From assembly GCF_036226925.1 (NCBI RefSeq), contig NZ_CP109031.1:7936001-8000000 (forward strand): a DNA stretch of 64,000 bases, written 5' to 3'. Of the stretch, positions 8,212-18,097 are shown one piece after another. The notes under the pieces were generated by a model that searched no databases, was not told the DNA's origin, and saw nothing but the letters and a program-made list of their open reading frames with translations. Each line of letters opens with the position of its first letter. Position 1 is the first letter of the stretch. This DNA is from Streptomyces sp. NBC_00659. Lineage in GTDB: Bacteria > Actinomycetota > Actinomycetes > Streptomycetales > Streptomycetaceae. The position numbers and the translations under genes are program-made.

Positions 8212-9213
8212 ATGTCTCTTCAGTCTCTCCGTCCCCCGTCCGCCGCTCAGCCGGAAAGTGCCCCGCCGCTCCTGGAGTACGACGGGAGGGCACCCTTCCC
8301 GTGCGGCGGAACGACTTGTGAGCGCACCGGCAACGAGCGGCTGTCCCTGACGATCACGGCGTTGATCGTCTTCCTGCCGTTCCTGGCACTAGGCCTGGCC
8401 GGCTGGTTGCTGTGGGGGCGCCTGATCCATCCTGTCGATGTCCTGCTCGCCACGGTGCTCTACACGGTCACGGGCCTCGGCGTCACCGTCGGCTTCCACC
8501 GGGGCCTGACCCACGGCGGCTACCGTGCCGTACGGCCACTGCGCATCGCGCTCGCGACGGCCGGGTCGATGAGCTTCCAGGGTGACGTGATCGGCTGGGT
8601 CGCCATCCACCGCCGCCACCACGCCTTCACCGACCGGCCGGGCGATCCGCACTCTCCGTACCGCTACGGCACTTCCGTGCGCGGTCAGTTGCGGGGGCTG
8701 GCGGACGCCCACGTCGGCTGGCTGTTCCGCAACGAGCCCACATCCGCGGCGCGTTACGCTCCCGACCTCGTCGCCGACCGCGACATCCGGGCCGTGTCCC
8801 GGGCCTTCCCGGCCCTGTGTGTGCTCACCCTCGTCCTCCCCTTCGCCGCGGGCAGGCTGATCGGCGGCACCTGGGTGTCCGCTCTGACCGCCCTGCTGTG
8901 GGCGGGACTCGTCCGCATCGCCCTGCTCCACCATGTCACCTGGAGCGTGAACTCCCTCTGCCATGTGATCGGCGAGCGTCCGTTCCGCACCCGTCGCCAC
9001 GACCGCTCCACCAACCTGTGGCCTCTGGCCCTGCTCTCCTTCGGAGAGAGCTGGCACAACCTCCACCACGCCGACCCCACCAGCGCCCGGCACGGCGTCG
9101 ACCGCGGCCAGCTCGACCCCTCCGCCGCCGTCATCCGCCTTTTCGAACGCCTCGGCTGGGTCAGGGACGTGCGCTGGCCCACCCCGGACCGTATCGCCGC
9201 CCGTCGCGCGTGA
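8212..9213 (+). CDS. Acyl-CoA (delta-9 type) fatty acid desaturase
   Basis: A 333-residue integral-membrane desaturase with all three histidine boxes for the di-iron centre: HRGLTH at about 96, HRRHH at about 133 and HNLHH at about 282. Hydrophobic segments (ITALIVFLPFLALGLAGWLLW and two helices around 205-240) fit the four-helix topology of stearoyl-CoA-type desaturases. The N-terminal 45 residues are Pro/Ser-rich and poorly conserved, so the true start may be downstream. It introduces a double bond into membrane acyl chains, usually at C9, for membrane fluidity or cold and stress adaptation. A DUF5994 gene follows 33 bp downstream and is probably co-transcribed. Confidence 0.92.
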   Translation: MSLQSLRPPSAAQPESAPPLLEYDGRAPFPCGGTTCERTGNERLSLTITALIVFLPFLALGLAGWLLWGRLIHPVDVLLATVLYTVTGLGVTVGFHRGLTHGGYRAVRPLRIALATAGSMSFQGDVIGWVAIHRRHHAFTDRPGDPHSPYRYGTSVRGQLRGLADAHVGWLFRNEPTSAARYAPDLVADRDIRAVSRAFPALCVLTLVLPFAAGRLIGGTWVSALTALLWAGLVRIALLHHVTWSVNSLCHVIGERPFRTRRHDRSTNLWPLALLSFGESWHNLHHADPTSARHGVDRGQLDPSAAVIRLFERLGWVRDVRWPTPDRIAARRA

Positions 9214-9246
9214 ACCCGATCGACCGTGTCCCCTCCAGGAGTTCTC

Positions 9247-9684
9247 ATGACACTCGCTCCCCCGCCCCCGATCTCCTCGTCGTCCGCCGTCCGCCTGCGC
9301 CTGTCGGTCCAATCGGCACAGGGCCGCATGCCCCGGCGCATCGACGGCGCCTGGTGGCCCCGCTCCACCGATCTGACGTCCGAACTGCCCCGGCTGCTGG
9401 GTGGACTGCCGCCCGCCTGGGGGCACGTCAGCAGCGTCCTGGTGGACGAGGCTGTATGGGCTCCGTTCCCCGGACGGTTGCTCGTCGACGATCAGGTGGT
9501 ACGCCTGCGCCGGACGACCAGCCGGCACGCCCCCTCCACCGTCTGCCTGCTGGCACCCGGCCACGGTCGGTGGGACCTGCTGGTCGTACCGCCCGCGGCC
9601 ACGGAGGCGGAGGCCGGGGGGCTCATGGACAGCATGGACACCGCCGTGAAGGACAGCCTGGGGTTGGGAACCGCTGTCCGCTGA
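9247..9684 (+). CDS. DUF5994 family protein (copy B)
   Basis: A 145-residue member of the same unknown family as the genes at 7026 and 19718, recognised by RIDGAWWPRSTDLTSELPRL and by GRWDLLVVPPAATEAEA near the end. It is shorter than the paralogues because it lacks their C-terminal tail. The ATG at 9247 was chosen over an upstream alternative at 9226, since the MTLAPP start aligns with the paralogues and CAGGAG precedes it by about 10 bp. It lies behind the desaturase and probably shares its transcript. Function unknown. Confidence 0.85.
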   Translation: MTLAPPPPISSSSAVRLRLSVQSAQGRMPRRIDGAWWPRSTDLTSELPRLLGGLPPAWGHVSSVLVDEAVWAPFPGRLLVDDQVVRLRRTTSRHAPSTVCLLAPGHGRWDLLVVPPAATEAEAGGLMDSMDTAVKDSLGLGTAVR

Positions 9685-9748
9685 CGGTGTCTGCCGGACC
9701 GACTGTGGGCCCACACCACCCAGAGGTGCTGTGGGCCCGGGGGCGTTG

Positions 9749-10399
9749 TCACCGCACCGGTCGAGGGCCGCCAGTGCCTTCCGTCCCCATCAGCGCACAG
9801 GAGGTCAGCTCGGCCAGTGCCGCCCCCGCGGCGATGGGCTCCGGGTTCTTGTCGGCCGGGCGGACTCCCCGGTGAGGACGCTCTCGTCGTAGGCGAACGC
9901 CGTGCACTCCAGCAGGCGCAGGTTCGCGGGCACCACCTACCCCAGCGTCAGACGTACGACATCGCCCGGCACCAGCTCGGTCACATCGACCTCGGTGGCC
10001 GCGCTGCCCCGGACCACGACGGCCGTGTGGCGCACCCGAGAGTGCAGGGCCTGTGCCGCCTTCTCCGCCTGGTACTCGTTGACGAATCCCAGTGCCACGC
10101 TCAGCACCAGGATCCCCGCGACGACGATCGCGCCGGTCCGCTCGCCGAAGAAGTACGAGACCCCGGCCGTCACCGCCAGCAGGATCAGCAGGGCGCTGCG
10201 CAACTGCCGCCCGAGAAGTGCCAGGACGGGCGTGGTGCGTGCGTACGGCGTTCGGCCCGACGACCGCGAGCCGCTCGGCCGCCTCACCCGTCTCGCCTCC
10301 CGACAGCCCCTCGGGACTGCTCGCGAGCGTGGCCAGCACGGCCTTCGCGTCCTCGGCGGCGGCGTCCTCCACCCGCATCTCCGCCACCCGGGCGGTCAC
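9749..10399 (-). pseudogene. P-type cation ATPase, truncated and frameshifted
   Basis: The N-terminal part of a P-type ATPase can be pieced together from different frames. A soluble start (AVLATLASSPEGLSGGETGEA) is followed by a first helix pair (LRSALLILLAVTAGVSYFFG, IVVAGILVLSVALGFVNEY). The actuator-domain stretch VDVTELVPGDVVRL comes next, then a shifted frame resembling AFAYDESVLTGES and ALAELTSCALMGTEG. The phosphorylation (DKTGT) and ATP-binding domains are absent. At least two frameshifts and a 3' truncation make it nonfunctional. Its likely GTG start at 10399 overlaps the stop of the phosphoketolase gene (GTGA), so it was once the next gene of that operon. Confidence 0.8.
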
Positions 10400-12816
10400 T
10401 GACCCCAGGTCCATTCGGCGACCTCGGGCAGGTCCTCCCCGTGGGCGCGGATCCAGTCGTGATGGCGATAGCGGACGTCGACCATCCGCTGCCGCAGCGC
10501 CGCGGCCCGGACCGCGAGACCGGGCACCCGGTCGATGACGTCCATGACCAGCCGGTACCGGTCGAGGTCGTTGCGTACGACCATGTCGAACGGGGTCGTG
10601 GTGGTGCCCTCCTCCTTGTAGCCGCGCACGTGCAGGTGCGGGTGGTTGGCGCGCCGGTAGGCGAGCCGGTGGATCAGCCACGGATAGCCGTGGTACGCGA
10701 AAACAACCGGTTTGTCGGGGGTGAACAGCGCGTCGTACTCGCTCTCGGGCATGCCGTGCGGGTGTTCCTCCGCGGGCAGCAGCCGGGCGATGTCGACGAC
10801 GTTGACCACCCGCACCGCGAGTTCGGGCAGATGGAGACGGAGCAGCGAGGCCGCGGCCAGAACTTCGAGGGTGGGTACGTCGCCCGCGCAGGCGAGCACC
10901 ACGTCCGGCTCGCCGCGCTCGGACTCGGTGCCGGCCCAGGACCAGATCCCGGCGCCGCGGGCACAGTGCGCGCGGGCGGCGTCGAGGTCGAGCCAGTCGA
11001 AGCAGGGCTGCTTGCCCGCGACGACGACATTGACGTAGTCGCGGCTGCGCAGCACGTGATCCGCCACGGACAGCAGGGTGTTGGTGTCCGGCGGGTAGTA
11101 GACGCGCACGACCTCCGGCGACTTGTTCAGTACGTGGTCGACGAAACCGGGGTCCTGGTGCGAGAAGCCGTTGTTGTCCTGGCGCCACACGTGCGAGGTG
11201 AGCAGGTAGTTGAGGGAGGCGATCGGGCGGCGCCAGGGGAGCCGGCGGGCGACGCGCAGCCACTTGATGTGCTGGTTCGCCATGGAGTCGACGATGTGGA
11301 CGAAGGCCTCGTAGCAGGAGAACAGGCCATGCCGTCCGGTGAGGAGATAGCCCTCCAGCCAGCCCTGGCAGGTGTGTTCGGACAGGATCTCCATCACCCG
11401 GCCGCCGCGCTCCAGATGCTCGTCCGTCGGCAGTACCTGGGCCTCCCACGCCTTGCCGCTCGCCTCGTAGACGGCCTGGAGGCGGTTGGAAGCCGTCTCG
11501 TCCGGGCCGACCAGCCGGAAGTCCCGCCGTTCGCCCGTATCGGCCATCACCCGCGCCAGCAGGTCGCCGAGGACACGGGTCGGCTCATGCGCTGTCGCAC
11601 CGGGCTTGTCGACCAGGACGGCGAACTCCTCCAGGGGCGGGAGGGGCAGGGCGTGCAGTAGCAGACCGCCGTTGGTGTGCGGGTTGGCACCCAGGCGGTG
11701 TAAGCCGTCGGGGACGCAGGCCAGAACCTGCGCCCGGGGGCGTCCGTGCTCGTCGAAGAGCTCCTCCGGCCGGTAGGAGCGCAGCCATTGCTCCAACTGC
11801 CGCAGATGGTCCGGGTTTTCGCGTACGGCCGACAACGGGACCTGGTGCGCTCGCCAGGTGCCCTCCACCGGGAGACCGTCGACCTCGGCCGGTCCGGTCC
11901 AGCCCTTGGGCGTACGCAGCACGATCACCGGCCACCGCGGGCGTTCGGTGACGGCGGAACCGGCGCCTTCGGTGCGGGCGGCGTACTGGAAGGCGGCGAT
12001 GCGGTCCAGGGCCTCGTCCATGGCGCGAGCCATCGCCTGGTGGACGGCATGAGGGTCGTCCCCGGTGACATGGAGGGGCTCGTGGCCGTATCCCCTGAGC
12101 AGGGAGTCGAGTTCGGGCTCCAGTATCCGGGCCAGGACCGCCGGGTTGGCGATCTTGTAGCCGTTGAGGTGCAGGATCGGCAGGACGGCACCGTCCCGTA
12201 CCGGGTCGAGGAACTTGTTCGAGTGCCAGGAGGCGGCCAGCGGGCCCGTCTCGGCCTCGCCGTCGCCGATCACGCAGGCCACCAGGAGCCCCGGGTTGTC
12301 GAACGCGGCCCCGTAGGCGTGCGAGAGGGAGTAGCCCAGTTCGCCGCCTTCGTGGATCGATCCGGGGGTCTCGGGCGCGACATGACTGGGGATGCCGCCG
12401 GGGAAGGAGAACTGCCGGAAGAGGCGGGCCATGCCGGCGGCGTCCCGCGTGATGTCCGGGTATGTCTCGGTGTAGCTGCCCTCCAGCCAGGAGTTCGCGA
12501 CCACGGCGGGCCCGCCGTGACCCGGCCCCCAGACACAGATCGCGTCCAAGTCCCTTGCCTTCACGACCCTGTTGAGGTGGGTGTGGACCAGGTTCAGTCC
12601 CGGTGAGGTGCCCCAGTGACCCAGCAGCCGCGGCTTGATGTGATCGAGAGCCAGGGGCTCGGTCAGCAGCGGGTTGGACATGAGGTAGATCTGCCCGACG
12701 GCCAGGTAGTTCGCCGCCCGCCAGTGGGCGTCCAGCGCGTTCAGTTCCTCCTCGTCGATGTTGTCGATGTGTACAGGGGTGTCGAGCGAGGTCTCGCGAG
12801 GGGGGTCGAGCGGCAT
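10396..12816 (-). CDS. xfp: Xylulose-5-phosphate/fructose-6-phosphate phosphoketolase
   Basis: An 806-residue thiamine-diphosphate enzyme, the usual length for the family. It cleaves xylulose 5-phosphate (and often fructose 6-phosphate) with phosphate to acetyl phosphate and a shorter sugar phosphate, feeding acetate and acetyl-CoA metabolism. Family stretches include [57 protein letters not shown] and the ThDP-binding GDGEAETGP. The C-terminal part has [17 protein letters not shown] and [12 protein letters not shown]. The ATG at 12816 follows an AAGAAGG purine stretch. A GAF-ANTAR gene lies just upstream (26 bp) on the same strand, suggesting shared transcription. The acetyl-CoA synthetase at 22612 could use related metabolites. 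Confidence 0.96.
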   Translation of the reverse strand: MPLDPPRETSLDTPVHIDNIDEEELNALDAHWRAANYLAVGQIYLMSNPLLTEPLALDHIKPRLLGHWGTSPGLNLVHTHLNRVVKARDLDAICVWGPGHGGPAVVANSWLEGSYTETYPDITRDAAGMARLFRQFSFPGGIPSHVAPETPGSIHEGGELGYSLSHAYGAAFDNPGLLVACVIGDGEAETGPLAASWHSNKFLDPVRDGAVLPILHLNGYKIANPAVLARILEPELDSLLRGYGHEPLHVTGDDPHAVHQAMARAMDEALDRIAAFQYAARTEGAGSAVTERPRWPVIVLRTPKGWTGPAEVDGLPVEGTWRAHQVPLSAVRENPDHLRQLEQWLRSYRPEELFDEHGRPRAQVLACVPDGLHRLGANPHTNGGLLLHALPLPPLEEFAVLVDKPGATAHEPTRVLGDLLARVMADTGERRDFRLVGPDETASNRLQAVYEASGKAWEAQVLPTDEHLERGGRVMEILSEHTCQGWLEGYLLTGRHGLFSCYEAFVHIVDSMANQHIKWLRVARRLPWRRPIASLNYLLTSHVWRQDNNGFSHQDPGFVDHVLNKSPEVVRVYYPPDTNTLLSVADHVLRSRDYVNVVVAGKQPCFDWLDLDAARAHCARGAGIWSWAGTESERGEPDVVLACAGDVPTLEVLAAASLLRLHLPELAVRVVNVVDIARLLPAEEHPHGMPESEYDALFTPDKPVVFAYHGYPWLIHRLAYRRANHPHLHVRGYKEEGTTTTPFDMVVRNDLDRYRLVMDVIDRVPGLAVRAAALRQRMVDVRYRHHDWIRAHGEDLPEVAEWTWGQ

Positions 12817-12842
12817 GACGAACCCTTCTTGAAGAGGGCTGC

Positions 12843-13568
12843 TCAGGAACTTCGGGAGCTGAGGCCGGGGAGGAATTCGGATTCGTCGATGAAGGCGCGG
12901 GCGACGTCCGAGAGGCGGCGGTTGTGGGAGCGGGCGTAGGCCCTCAGGGTGGTGAAGGCCTGTTCCATGTCCGTGTGGCGGCGTTCGGCGAGTTTGCCCT
13001 TGGCCTGTTCGATCAGGACGCGGCTGCTGAGGGCTGTCTGCAACTGCTCGTTGAGGAGCGTGTTGCGCTCGGCGGTGCGTTGTTGCAGCAGGCTGATGGT
13101 GGCGACGTCGGCGAGGGCCTGGGCGAAGGTGGCGGAGGCGGGGCTGATGGGCGCCGGGGTGGCGTGGAAGAGGTTGAGGGCGCCGACGACCTCGTCGCGC
13201 AGGCGCATGGGCAGCGCCTGGACGGCGGTGAATCCGCTGCGCTGGGCCTGGGCGGCGAACAGGGGCCAGCGGGCGGCCTCGTCGCGCAGATCGTGGACGG
13301 AGACCGCGATTCCGGTGTGGAAGCAGTCCAGGCAGGGGCCTTCGTGGTTCTGGAGCTGGAAGAGTTCCAGGAGGCGCACCCGTTCGTCGGAGGCGGCCAT
13401 GACGCGCAGCACGCCGTCACGGTCGGCGAGCAGGACGCCCGCCGCGCTCGCGTCGAGCAGGTCGACGCAGCGGTCGGTGAGCAGGCGCAGGAAGTCCATG
13501 AGGTCGAAGTCGGCGACGAGACTGTCGGCGAGCTCGACGAACGTCCGGGCCATCAACTGTTCCTTCAT
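12843..13568 (-). CDS. GAF-ANTAR signalling protein
   Basis: A 241-residue regulator. The GAF sensor domain (about 20-165) contains [26 protein letters not shown] and [22 protein letters not shown]. The C-terminal ANTAR domain (about 175-232) has [15 protein letters not shown] and [25 protein letters not shown] domains bind paired RNA hairpins and prevent termination, so this is a candidate signal-controlled antiterminator, with targets unknown. The start at 13568 is preceded by an AGGTGTG site. It stands between a second GAF-ANTAR gene and the phosphoketolase gene, all on the reverse strand, and an operon is plausible. Confidence 0.9.
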   Translation of the reverse strand: MKEQLMARTFVELADSLVADFDLMDFLRLLTDRCVDLLDASAAGVLLADRDGVLRVMAASDERVRLLELFQLQNHEGPCLDCFHTGIAVSVHDLRDEAARWPLFAAQAQRSGFTAVQALPMRLRDEVVGALNLFHATPAPISPASATFAQALADVATISLLQQRTAERNTLLNEQLQTALSSRVLIEQAKGKLAERRHTDMEQAFTTLRAYARSHNRRLSDVARAFIDESEFLPGLSSRSS

Positions 13569-13599
13569 CGTGCACACCTCTGTGTATGGGGCGTGAGCA

Positions 13600-14427
13600 T
13601 CAGGACTCCTCGTCGGGGGGCCGCACATCCGGCGGTTGGATGTCGGACGGAGCCGTGTCCGGGGGGAGACGGAGCCGGTGGGCGACCACGTCGGCGGCGA
13701 CCACCGAGATCCGTGTCCCCCGGGCGTACGCGTGGGCGCGCAGCCGGATGAAGGCTTCCTCGAAGCCGACGTCGAGCTGGACCATGAGGATGCCGGTGGC
13801 CTGGTCGATCTCGGCGCGGTATCCGCCCAGGTCGTCGAAGGGTGAGGCGTCCGGCCGGTCGGTGCCGGCCGCGTCGGTGTCGGGCGCCTGGGTGTCGAAC
13901 GGGACACCCGTCTCACTGATCCGGGCATCGAGCAGAATCGACGTGGCAGCGTCGGCGAAGGCCATCGCGTCGGCCACCTCTTCCGCGTCCAGCTCGACCG
14001 AACTGCTGGAGTACAGGTCGAGGACGCCGGGGATGACGGGCCCTGTCTGCAGAGGGAAAGCGAAGACCGCTCTGGCACCGGCTTCCAGCGCCGCGTCGGC
14101 GAACACCGTCCAATGGCGCTGGAGTTCACCGGCCAACAGGTCGGGGCAGAGGACCGTCGAGCCGAGGACGTAGGCGTCCACGCACGGTCCCTCGCCCAGG
14201 GTGAGCTGGAGTTCTTCCAGATGCTGACTGACGGAGTCGGTACTGCACAGCGGATGACTCGCCCGGTCGCGGGACATCGCGGACATCCCGGCCCCGCCGA
14301 CCGGCAGTGCCGCAACTGCCGCCGTACACACGTCGAGGACGCCGACCCGGGCGCCGCGCAGGGCCGCCTGCTCGGCCACGAGAGCCTGGATCCGCGCCGA
14401 CCGGCTGCCGGGGATCACGGCGACCAC
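13600..14427 (-). CDS. GAF-ANTAR signalling protein (second copy)
   Basis: A 275-residue protein with a GAF-like domain (about 50-170; TLGEGPCVDAYVLGSTVL, GARAVFAFPLQTGPVIPGVLDLY). The ANTAR-type domain (about 200-250) has EIDQATGILMVQLDVGFEEA and RLRAHAYARGTRISVVA. A Pro/Asp-rich tail follows. It is only weakly similar to the neighbouring GAF-ANTAR protein. A truncated relative of its first about 45 residues (RSARIQVLVAEPAALHGARI) lies at 20635-20840 in the second copy of this cassette, behind a GNAT gene as here. The start overlaps the 3' end of a decayed GNAT reading frame, so original translational coupling is likely. Confidence 0.85.
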   Translation of the reverse strand: MVAVIPGSRSARIQALVAEQAALRGARVGVLDVCTAAVAALPVGGAGMSAMSRDRASHPLCSTDSVSQHLEELQLTLGEGPCVDAYVLGSTVLCPDLLAGELQRHWTVFADAALEAGARAVFAFPLQTGPVIPGVLDLYSSSSVELDAEEVADAMAFADAATSILLDARISETGVPFDTQAPDTDAAGTDRPDASPFDDLGGYRAEIDQATGILMVQLDVGFEEAFIRLRAHAYARGTRISVVAADVVAHRLRLPPDTAPSDIQPPDVRPPDEES

Positions 14428-14693
14428 CGCGTCCAGGCGCGGTGATCAAGTCCCTCCGGACTCACAGCCGTTCGCACCCCCGAGGGGAGAACCGGCGTCA
14501 GGAGCACGGCGCCGTCGGCCGCCCTGCGGCCGTCTCCGACGTGCGTCCGGTCCCAGCAGCGGAGAGCGGCCAGGATCGCCTGGTCAGGCCGGTCCGCCAA
14601 GGTGACACCGAGTGGTGCCCGGTGCTCGGTGAGCGGCCGTTCCCCCAGCCGCCGGGCCTCGTCCCGGCCCCGCGCGTGCGGACGAACCAGGAT
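14415..14693 (-). pseudogene. GNAT-type acetyltransferase remnant (C-terminal part)
   Basis: About 92 codons ending in VSPEGLDHRAWTRWSP match the C-terminal half of the intact gene at 20817 (LRPGGLAHDAWTRWPG). Further matches are ERPLTEHRAPLGVTLADRP against ERLLADHQASFGATLVDRA, and DRTHVGDGRRAADGAVLLTPV. The N-terminal half, including the acetyl-CoA binding region, is missing; in its place is low-complexity DNA with a hexamer repeat. It is clearly a deletion derivative in one of two copies of the same cassette. Confidence 0.7.
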
Positions 14694-14696
14694 CCC

Positions 14697-14726
14697 GGCG
14701 AAGGCGAAGGCGAAGGCGAAGGCGAA
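14697..14726. repeat. Tandem hexamer repeat (GGCGAA)x5
   Basis: Five perfect GGCGAA units are followed by a sixth imperfect one (GGTCAA). They fall at the deletion edge of the decayed GNAT frame, where they would encode alternating Phe-Ala on the reverse strand, and look like replication-slippage DNA in decaying sequence. Confidence 0.85.
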
Positions 14727-14764
14727 GGTCAAGGCCCGGCCGGAACTGGTGAGCCGACCCTGAC

Positions 14765-15287
14765 TCAGGGGCGTCGTGCGTGTGGTGAACGGCTGGTGGT
14801 CCGGGCGCCCCCGCGATCGGATCGGACCGGCCAGGGCCGTCGCAGCACACCGCCCGGGAGAGCAGCAGGCGCCGGGGCGAGCCGGTGCGTGGCCCGGTGC
14901 ACGGGAGAGGGCCGCCACGGCGGTCGGCTCCCGGCGAAGGCATGTGGAAGGGCGAGGATGAGGGAGTCCGAGGCGGTGACGGTGGCGAGGCGTTCCAACG
15001 CCGTTCTGGACCGGTGCAGTTGCAGGGGATCCTTCGGTCGTGGCGCTGTGCTGCAAGGCGTGGAGGAAGGCGTTGATGCCGCTGAAGTCGCAGGAGGCCA
15101 CGGCGGTGACATCGACATCGATGGTGTGGATGCCGTCGTGCGGGTACCGCTCCGCCGACGGGTGCACCAAGGGCGCCGATCGCAGGTCGATCTCGCCGGT
15201 CAGGGTGACCAGCGCCCGGTTGTCCGTGTCGTGCCGGCAGACGTTCAGGATCGGTGGGATGCCCATGGGCAGGGTGCCTCGGTTCAC
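14765..15287 (-). pseudogene. STAS-domain anti-sigma-factor antagonist, frameshifted
   Basis: The reverse strand starts MNRGTLPMGIPPILNVCRHD and continues ALVTLTGEIDLRSAPLV, HTIDVDVTAVASCDFSGIN and AFLHALQHSATTEG, a clear STAS fold with the Ser of the phosphorylation region in CDFSG. Near 15026 the frame is lost. One extra C in a CCCC run puts the rest (LQLHRSRTALERLATVTASDSL) in another frame, which stays open to 14765. The related intact gene is at 21479. A sequencing homopolymer error cannot be excluded; otherwise this partner-switching protein is truncated. Confidence 0.7.
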
Positions 15288-15885
15288 GAGACCGTACCGG
15301 GTACGCGGTACGGTCGTACGGTCGTGCAGGCAGGTGAATGACCGATCCAGCAGCCGCTGTTCCGGAGCGTAGGACCCAGCCGGTTACCTCGGGGATGCGC
15401 GGGGCGGGCGGACGGGTGATCCGCTCTCCGCAGGCATGCGGGCCAAGCAGTGGTGGCCCGCCGGGGTCTGGGACGTCCGTACGCAGCATAGTCCCGAGGC
15501 CGGTCTCCTGGTTGGTCCGGAGAGGGGCACCACGATGTATGGACGGCGGTGATCGGGCGGCTCCCATGCCGTGCCGGGGTGCTGGTCGCAGGTGAGACAC
15601 CGTCAGCCGGGCAGTCGTCCCGTTGTACCGTCCGCTCCGCCGAAGAAGCCTCACCTGCCTCCGCGCTTCAGCGGGAGAGATCTCCCGGTACTGCCTGAAC
15701 GCGAGCCGTGGTTCCTCGGTCTGCGTGTTGGTGTCCGGGTCCTGCCGGGCGGTAGGTATCCACAGGATCGGTGCCGGTCCTCCGGATCGCGGGAAATTCC
15801 TGACTTCCGCGGGGTCGGGCCAAGCGGAAGGCGGAATGAGTCGTCCGGGTGATCCGGAGCGGCATGGCCTACGCCGTGCTGTCGG
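15288..15885. other. Intergenic region upstream of the STAS pseudogene
   Basis: No convincing gene. The segment 15456-15494 is closely similar to 22111-22149 upstream of the intact STAS gene. The duplication of this cassette therefore included its upstream control region. Confidence 0.55.
15456..15494 (-). repeat. Duplicated upstream element (copy 1)
   Basis: About 39 bp containing GGGTCTGGGACG and GCAGCATAGTCC match 22111-22149, with one indel and a few changes. Read toward the STAS gene (reverse strand) it holds GGACTATGCTGC, whose TATGCT could be a -10 element. Confidence 0.6.
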
Positions 15886-16098
15886 TCAACGCCCGACTGC
15901 CTCCCTTGTCAACGCATTCTCGACAAGCGGGAGTTCCGCGAGCTGGGCAGGGGCCGCCGGGGCGGACGGAGCCTCGGCGGGAGCGTTCACCGGCTCGGCC
16001 GATGGTGCCGGCAGGATGCGGTCCTCCCACCAGGACAGGCCCATCACGGCGGCGAGCAGGACGAAGGGGGTAGAAGCCGGAACGATCAGCGCGTACAT
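15886..16098 (-). CDS. Small single-pass membrane protein, unknown function
   Basis: A 70-residue protein from the ATG at 16098: MYALIVPASTPFVLLAAVMG forms one membrane helix, followed by LSWWEDRIL and a Pro/Ala-rich tail. The short N-terminus, WWED after the helix and acidic, Ala/Pro-rich ending recall small uncharacterised membrane proteins found throughout Streptomyces. An AGGCGG stretch precedes the start by about 6 bp. A much longer open frame extends upstream but is shadow sequence. Function is unknown and no operon partner is visible. Confidence 0.55.
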   Translation of the reverse strand: MYALIVPASTPFVLLAAVMGLSWWEDRILPAPSAEPVNAPAEAPSAPAAPAQLAELPLVENALTREAVGR

Positions 16099-16497
16099 GT
16101 GTACCGCCTGCGGTGGTATGCGTGCGACGCGGCGGACGGCACGAGGGTGCCCGCCTGGGGCGCATCGAAGCTGCGTCAGGGTCCAGTGGCGACGGCGGGT
16201 GCGGGAGCGGCCCGTTGGCGACAGGAAGGAGTCCGGCGCTGATGCGTGAGGTGCGCCCCCGAGGGAGCGCGAGAGGCGATCGACGCTGCCGGGGGCTCGG
16301 GCCGTACCACGCACGTTAGCCCTCGCCGTACTCCCCGGACAGACGTCAAGCGGCCATCCGCTTCCGACCACTTCCGACCGCTTCCGTCGGACGCCGCGGA
16401 CACGGTGTGCTATCCGCAACCTCTTGGAAGGGCTACGCTGTGTGAACAGCCCTGGCCCCCGGCAGTGATGGTTTGTTCCGCTCCGGGGAGGCTCGCC

Positions 16498-16776
16498 GTG
16501 TTCGTTCTGTTTCTCGTGCCGATCGTCGTCCTGTTCGGCCTCGGCTTTCTCCATCCCCTCTGGTGGGTGGCCGCGGCCGCGTTGCTCTTCGGTGCCACCC
16601 GGTACGGCCGAGATCGCGGGGGAGGCTGGATCCGTGGCGACGGTTCCGACCGCAAGGGCTACCGGGACTATCAGGAGCGCCGGGACCGGCAGGACCGCTG
16701 GGACCGCCGCTACAGCCGACAGAACCGGGCGCGCTGGAGGCGCGAGGACCGTCGGGACCACGAACGTCGCGGGTGA
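16498..16776 (+). CDS. Small hydrophobic/Arg-rich protein, unknown function
   Basis: A 92-residue protein with two closely spaced hydrophobic stretches (FVLFLVPIVVLFGLGFLHPL and WWVAAAALLFG) and a strongly charged tail of repeated Arg/Asp/Tyr (RKGYRDYQERRDRQDRWDRR). The GTG at 16498 was preferred over an ATG at 16468 because GGGGAGG lies 6 bp before it. The layout resembles the small 'hydrophobic proteins' of Streptomyces, which are often stress-induced; the basic-acidic tail is longer than usual. It stands alone. Confidence 0.6.
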   Translation: MFVLFLVPIVVLFGLGFLHPLWWVAAAALLFGATRYGRDRGGGWIRGDGSDRKGYRDYQERRDRQDRWDRRYSRQNRARWRREDRRDHERRG

Positions 16777-17380
16777 CCGGTAGACCGCCCCGTCGCACAG
16801 CCGACGGCCCGTGTCGGGGGGGGGTGCCACTCGCGGATCTCGGCTGCCCGGATCATGCGCTGTCCCTCTTGAGCGGGACGCCCATCGATGCGCGCCGCGC
16901 CCTTTGGAAGGTCGCGGCCTGGCCGGAACCGCCAGTTCGGCTGTGCCAACGACTCCGGCGCAAACACGCCGGAGTCGCCCTTCCGGGCGGCTGCACGTGA
17001 GAGTGAGCCAACCCGACATCCATGCTACTGCGGGTGGCGCGGCTCGTACTTTTCCCGGGCGTCGCATCAACCGCGCTCTCCTATGGCTTACGTGATCCAT
17101 CCGGCACCGAGGACATGGCCCACGGGTGACGTCGGCTTACACCCACCGCATCCCGCCGTCCTGCAGCCGCTGACCGAGCAGTGACGGCCGCGTCCCGGCA
17201 CACGGCCGGCACCTGACCCGCGGTCCGCGGCGACGCACCGGATCGCACTCTTCCGCCGATTTCAAGAATATGAGCGCATGATCGCCGAAGACGCTCAGCC
17301 GCCGGCACACGGACGACACTCCCGCCCCGCCCCGCCCCGCCCCCGGCACCGGCACCACGCCCGACGTCCTGCGCACTCCG
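16777..17380. other. Intergenic region, no gene recognised
   Basis: About 600 bp without a frame that resembles a known family. A CCCCG-rich tandem run near 17328-17345 is simple sequence. It presumably carries the promoter of the hemolysin-III gene, but no clear -10/-35 pair could be assigned. Confidence 0.5.
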
Positions 17381-18097
17381 GTGGTTGATGCGCCTGCCGG
17401 CGCAGCCGGCCGACCGACTGCCGGGCAGGCGGCGGCAGGGATGGAAGGCGGGGTGGAGTGTGCGGCGGTTGTGCTGGAGCCGAGGATGCGCGGCTGGCTG
17501 CACGCCGGGGTGTTCCCGCTCTCGCTGGCCGGCGGCATCGTCCTGATCGCCGTTTCGCGCTCGGCTGCGGCAGTGGCGGCCTGCTCGGTGTACGCGGTGT
17601 CGGCCTGCCTGCTGTTCGGTACCAGCGCGGTCTACCACTGCGGAACGTGGGGTCCACGCGGGGAGGCGGCCCTGCGTCGGCTGGACCACGCGAACATCTT
17701 CCTGATCATCGCCGGCACCTGCACCCCCCTGGCCGTGCTCCTCATCCCGTCGGACCAGCGGTCCGTGCTGCTGTGGATCGTCTGGACAGGCGCGCTGGCC
17801 GACATCGCGTTCCGGGTCCTGTGGGTCACAGCTCCGCGCTGGCTGTACACCCCGTGTTACCTGGCCCTGGGATGGGCACCGGTGCGCTACCTGCCCGGCT
17901 TCCTGCACACCGGCGGAGCGGCCGTACTCGCCCTGATCGTGGCCGGCGGGCTGCTCTACAGCGCGGGCGCGGTCGTCTACGCCCTCAAGCGCCCCGATCC
18001 TTCACCGGACTGGTTCGGCTTCCACGAGATCTTCCACGCCCTGACCGTCGCCGCCTTCACCGCGCACTACACAGCCATCGTCCTGGCAGCCGCGTGA
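17381..18097 (+). CDS. Hemolysin III / TrhA (PAQR) family membrane protein
   Basis: An integral membrane protein of up to 238 residues with about seven helices. It has the family metal-site motifs: SAVYH in the second helix, LDHANIFLIIAGTCTP, and WFGFHEIFHALTVAAFTAHY near the C-terminus. PAQR-type proteins are membrane-homeostasis proteins or Zn-dependent hydrolases; the 'hemolysin' name is historical. The GTG at 17381 gives the longest frame. The ATG at 17441 (MEGGVECA) is an equally plausible start because the first 20 residues are low-complexity. No operon partner. Confidence 0.88.
   Translation: MVDAPAGAAGRPTAGQAAAGMEGGVECAAVVLEPRMRGWLHAGVFPLSLAGGIVLIAVSRSAAAVAACSVYAVSACLLFGTSAVYHCGTWGPRGEAALRRLDHANIFLIIAGTCTPLAVLLIPSDQRSVLLWIVWTGALADIAFRVLWVTAPRWLYTPCYLALGWAPVRYLPGFLHTGGAAVLALIVAGGLLYSAGAVVYALKRPDPSPDWFGFHEIFHALTVAAFTAHYTAIVLAAA

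Noticed and set aside
16888..17184. Overlapping ORFs in 16.8-17.2 kb on both strands
   Set aside because: None shows a known motif or a consistent GC3 pattern; they are chance frames.
17328..17345. CCCCG tandem run as a possible repeat array
   Set aside because: Only three to four imperfect units; ordinary simple sequence in GC-rich DNA.
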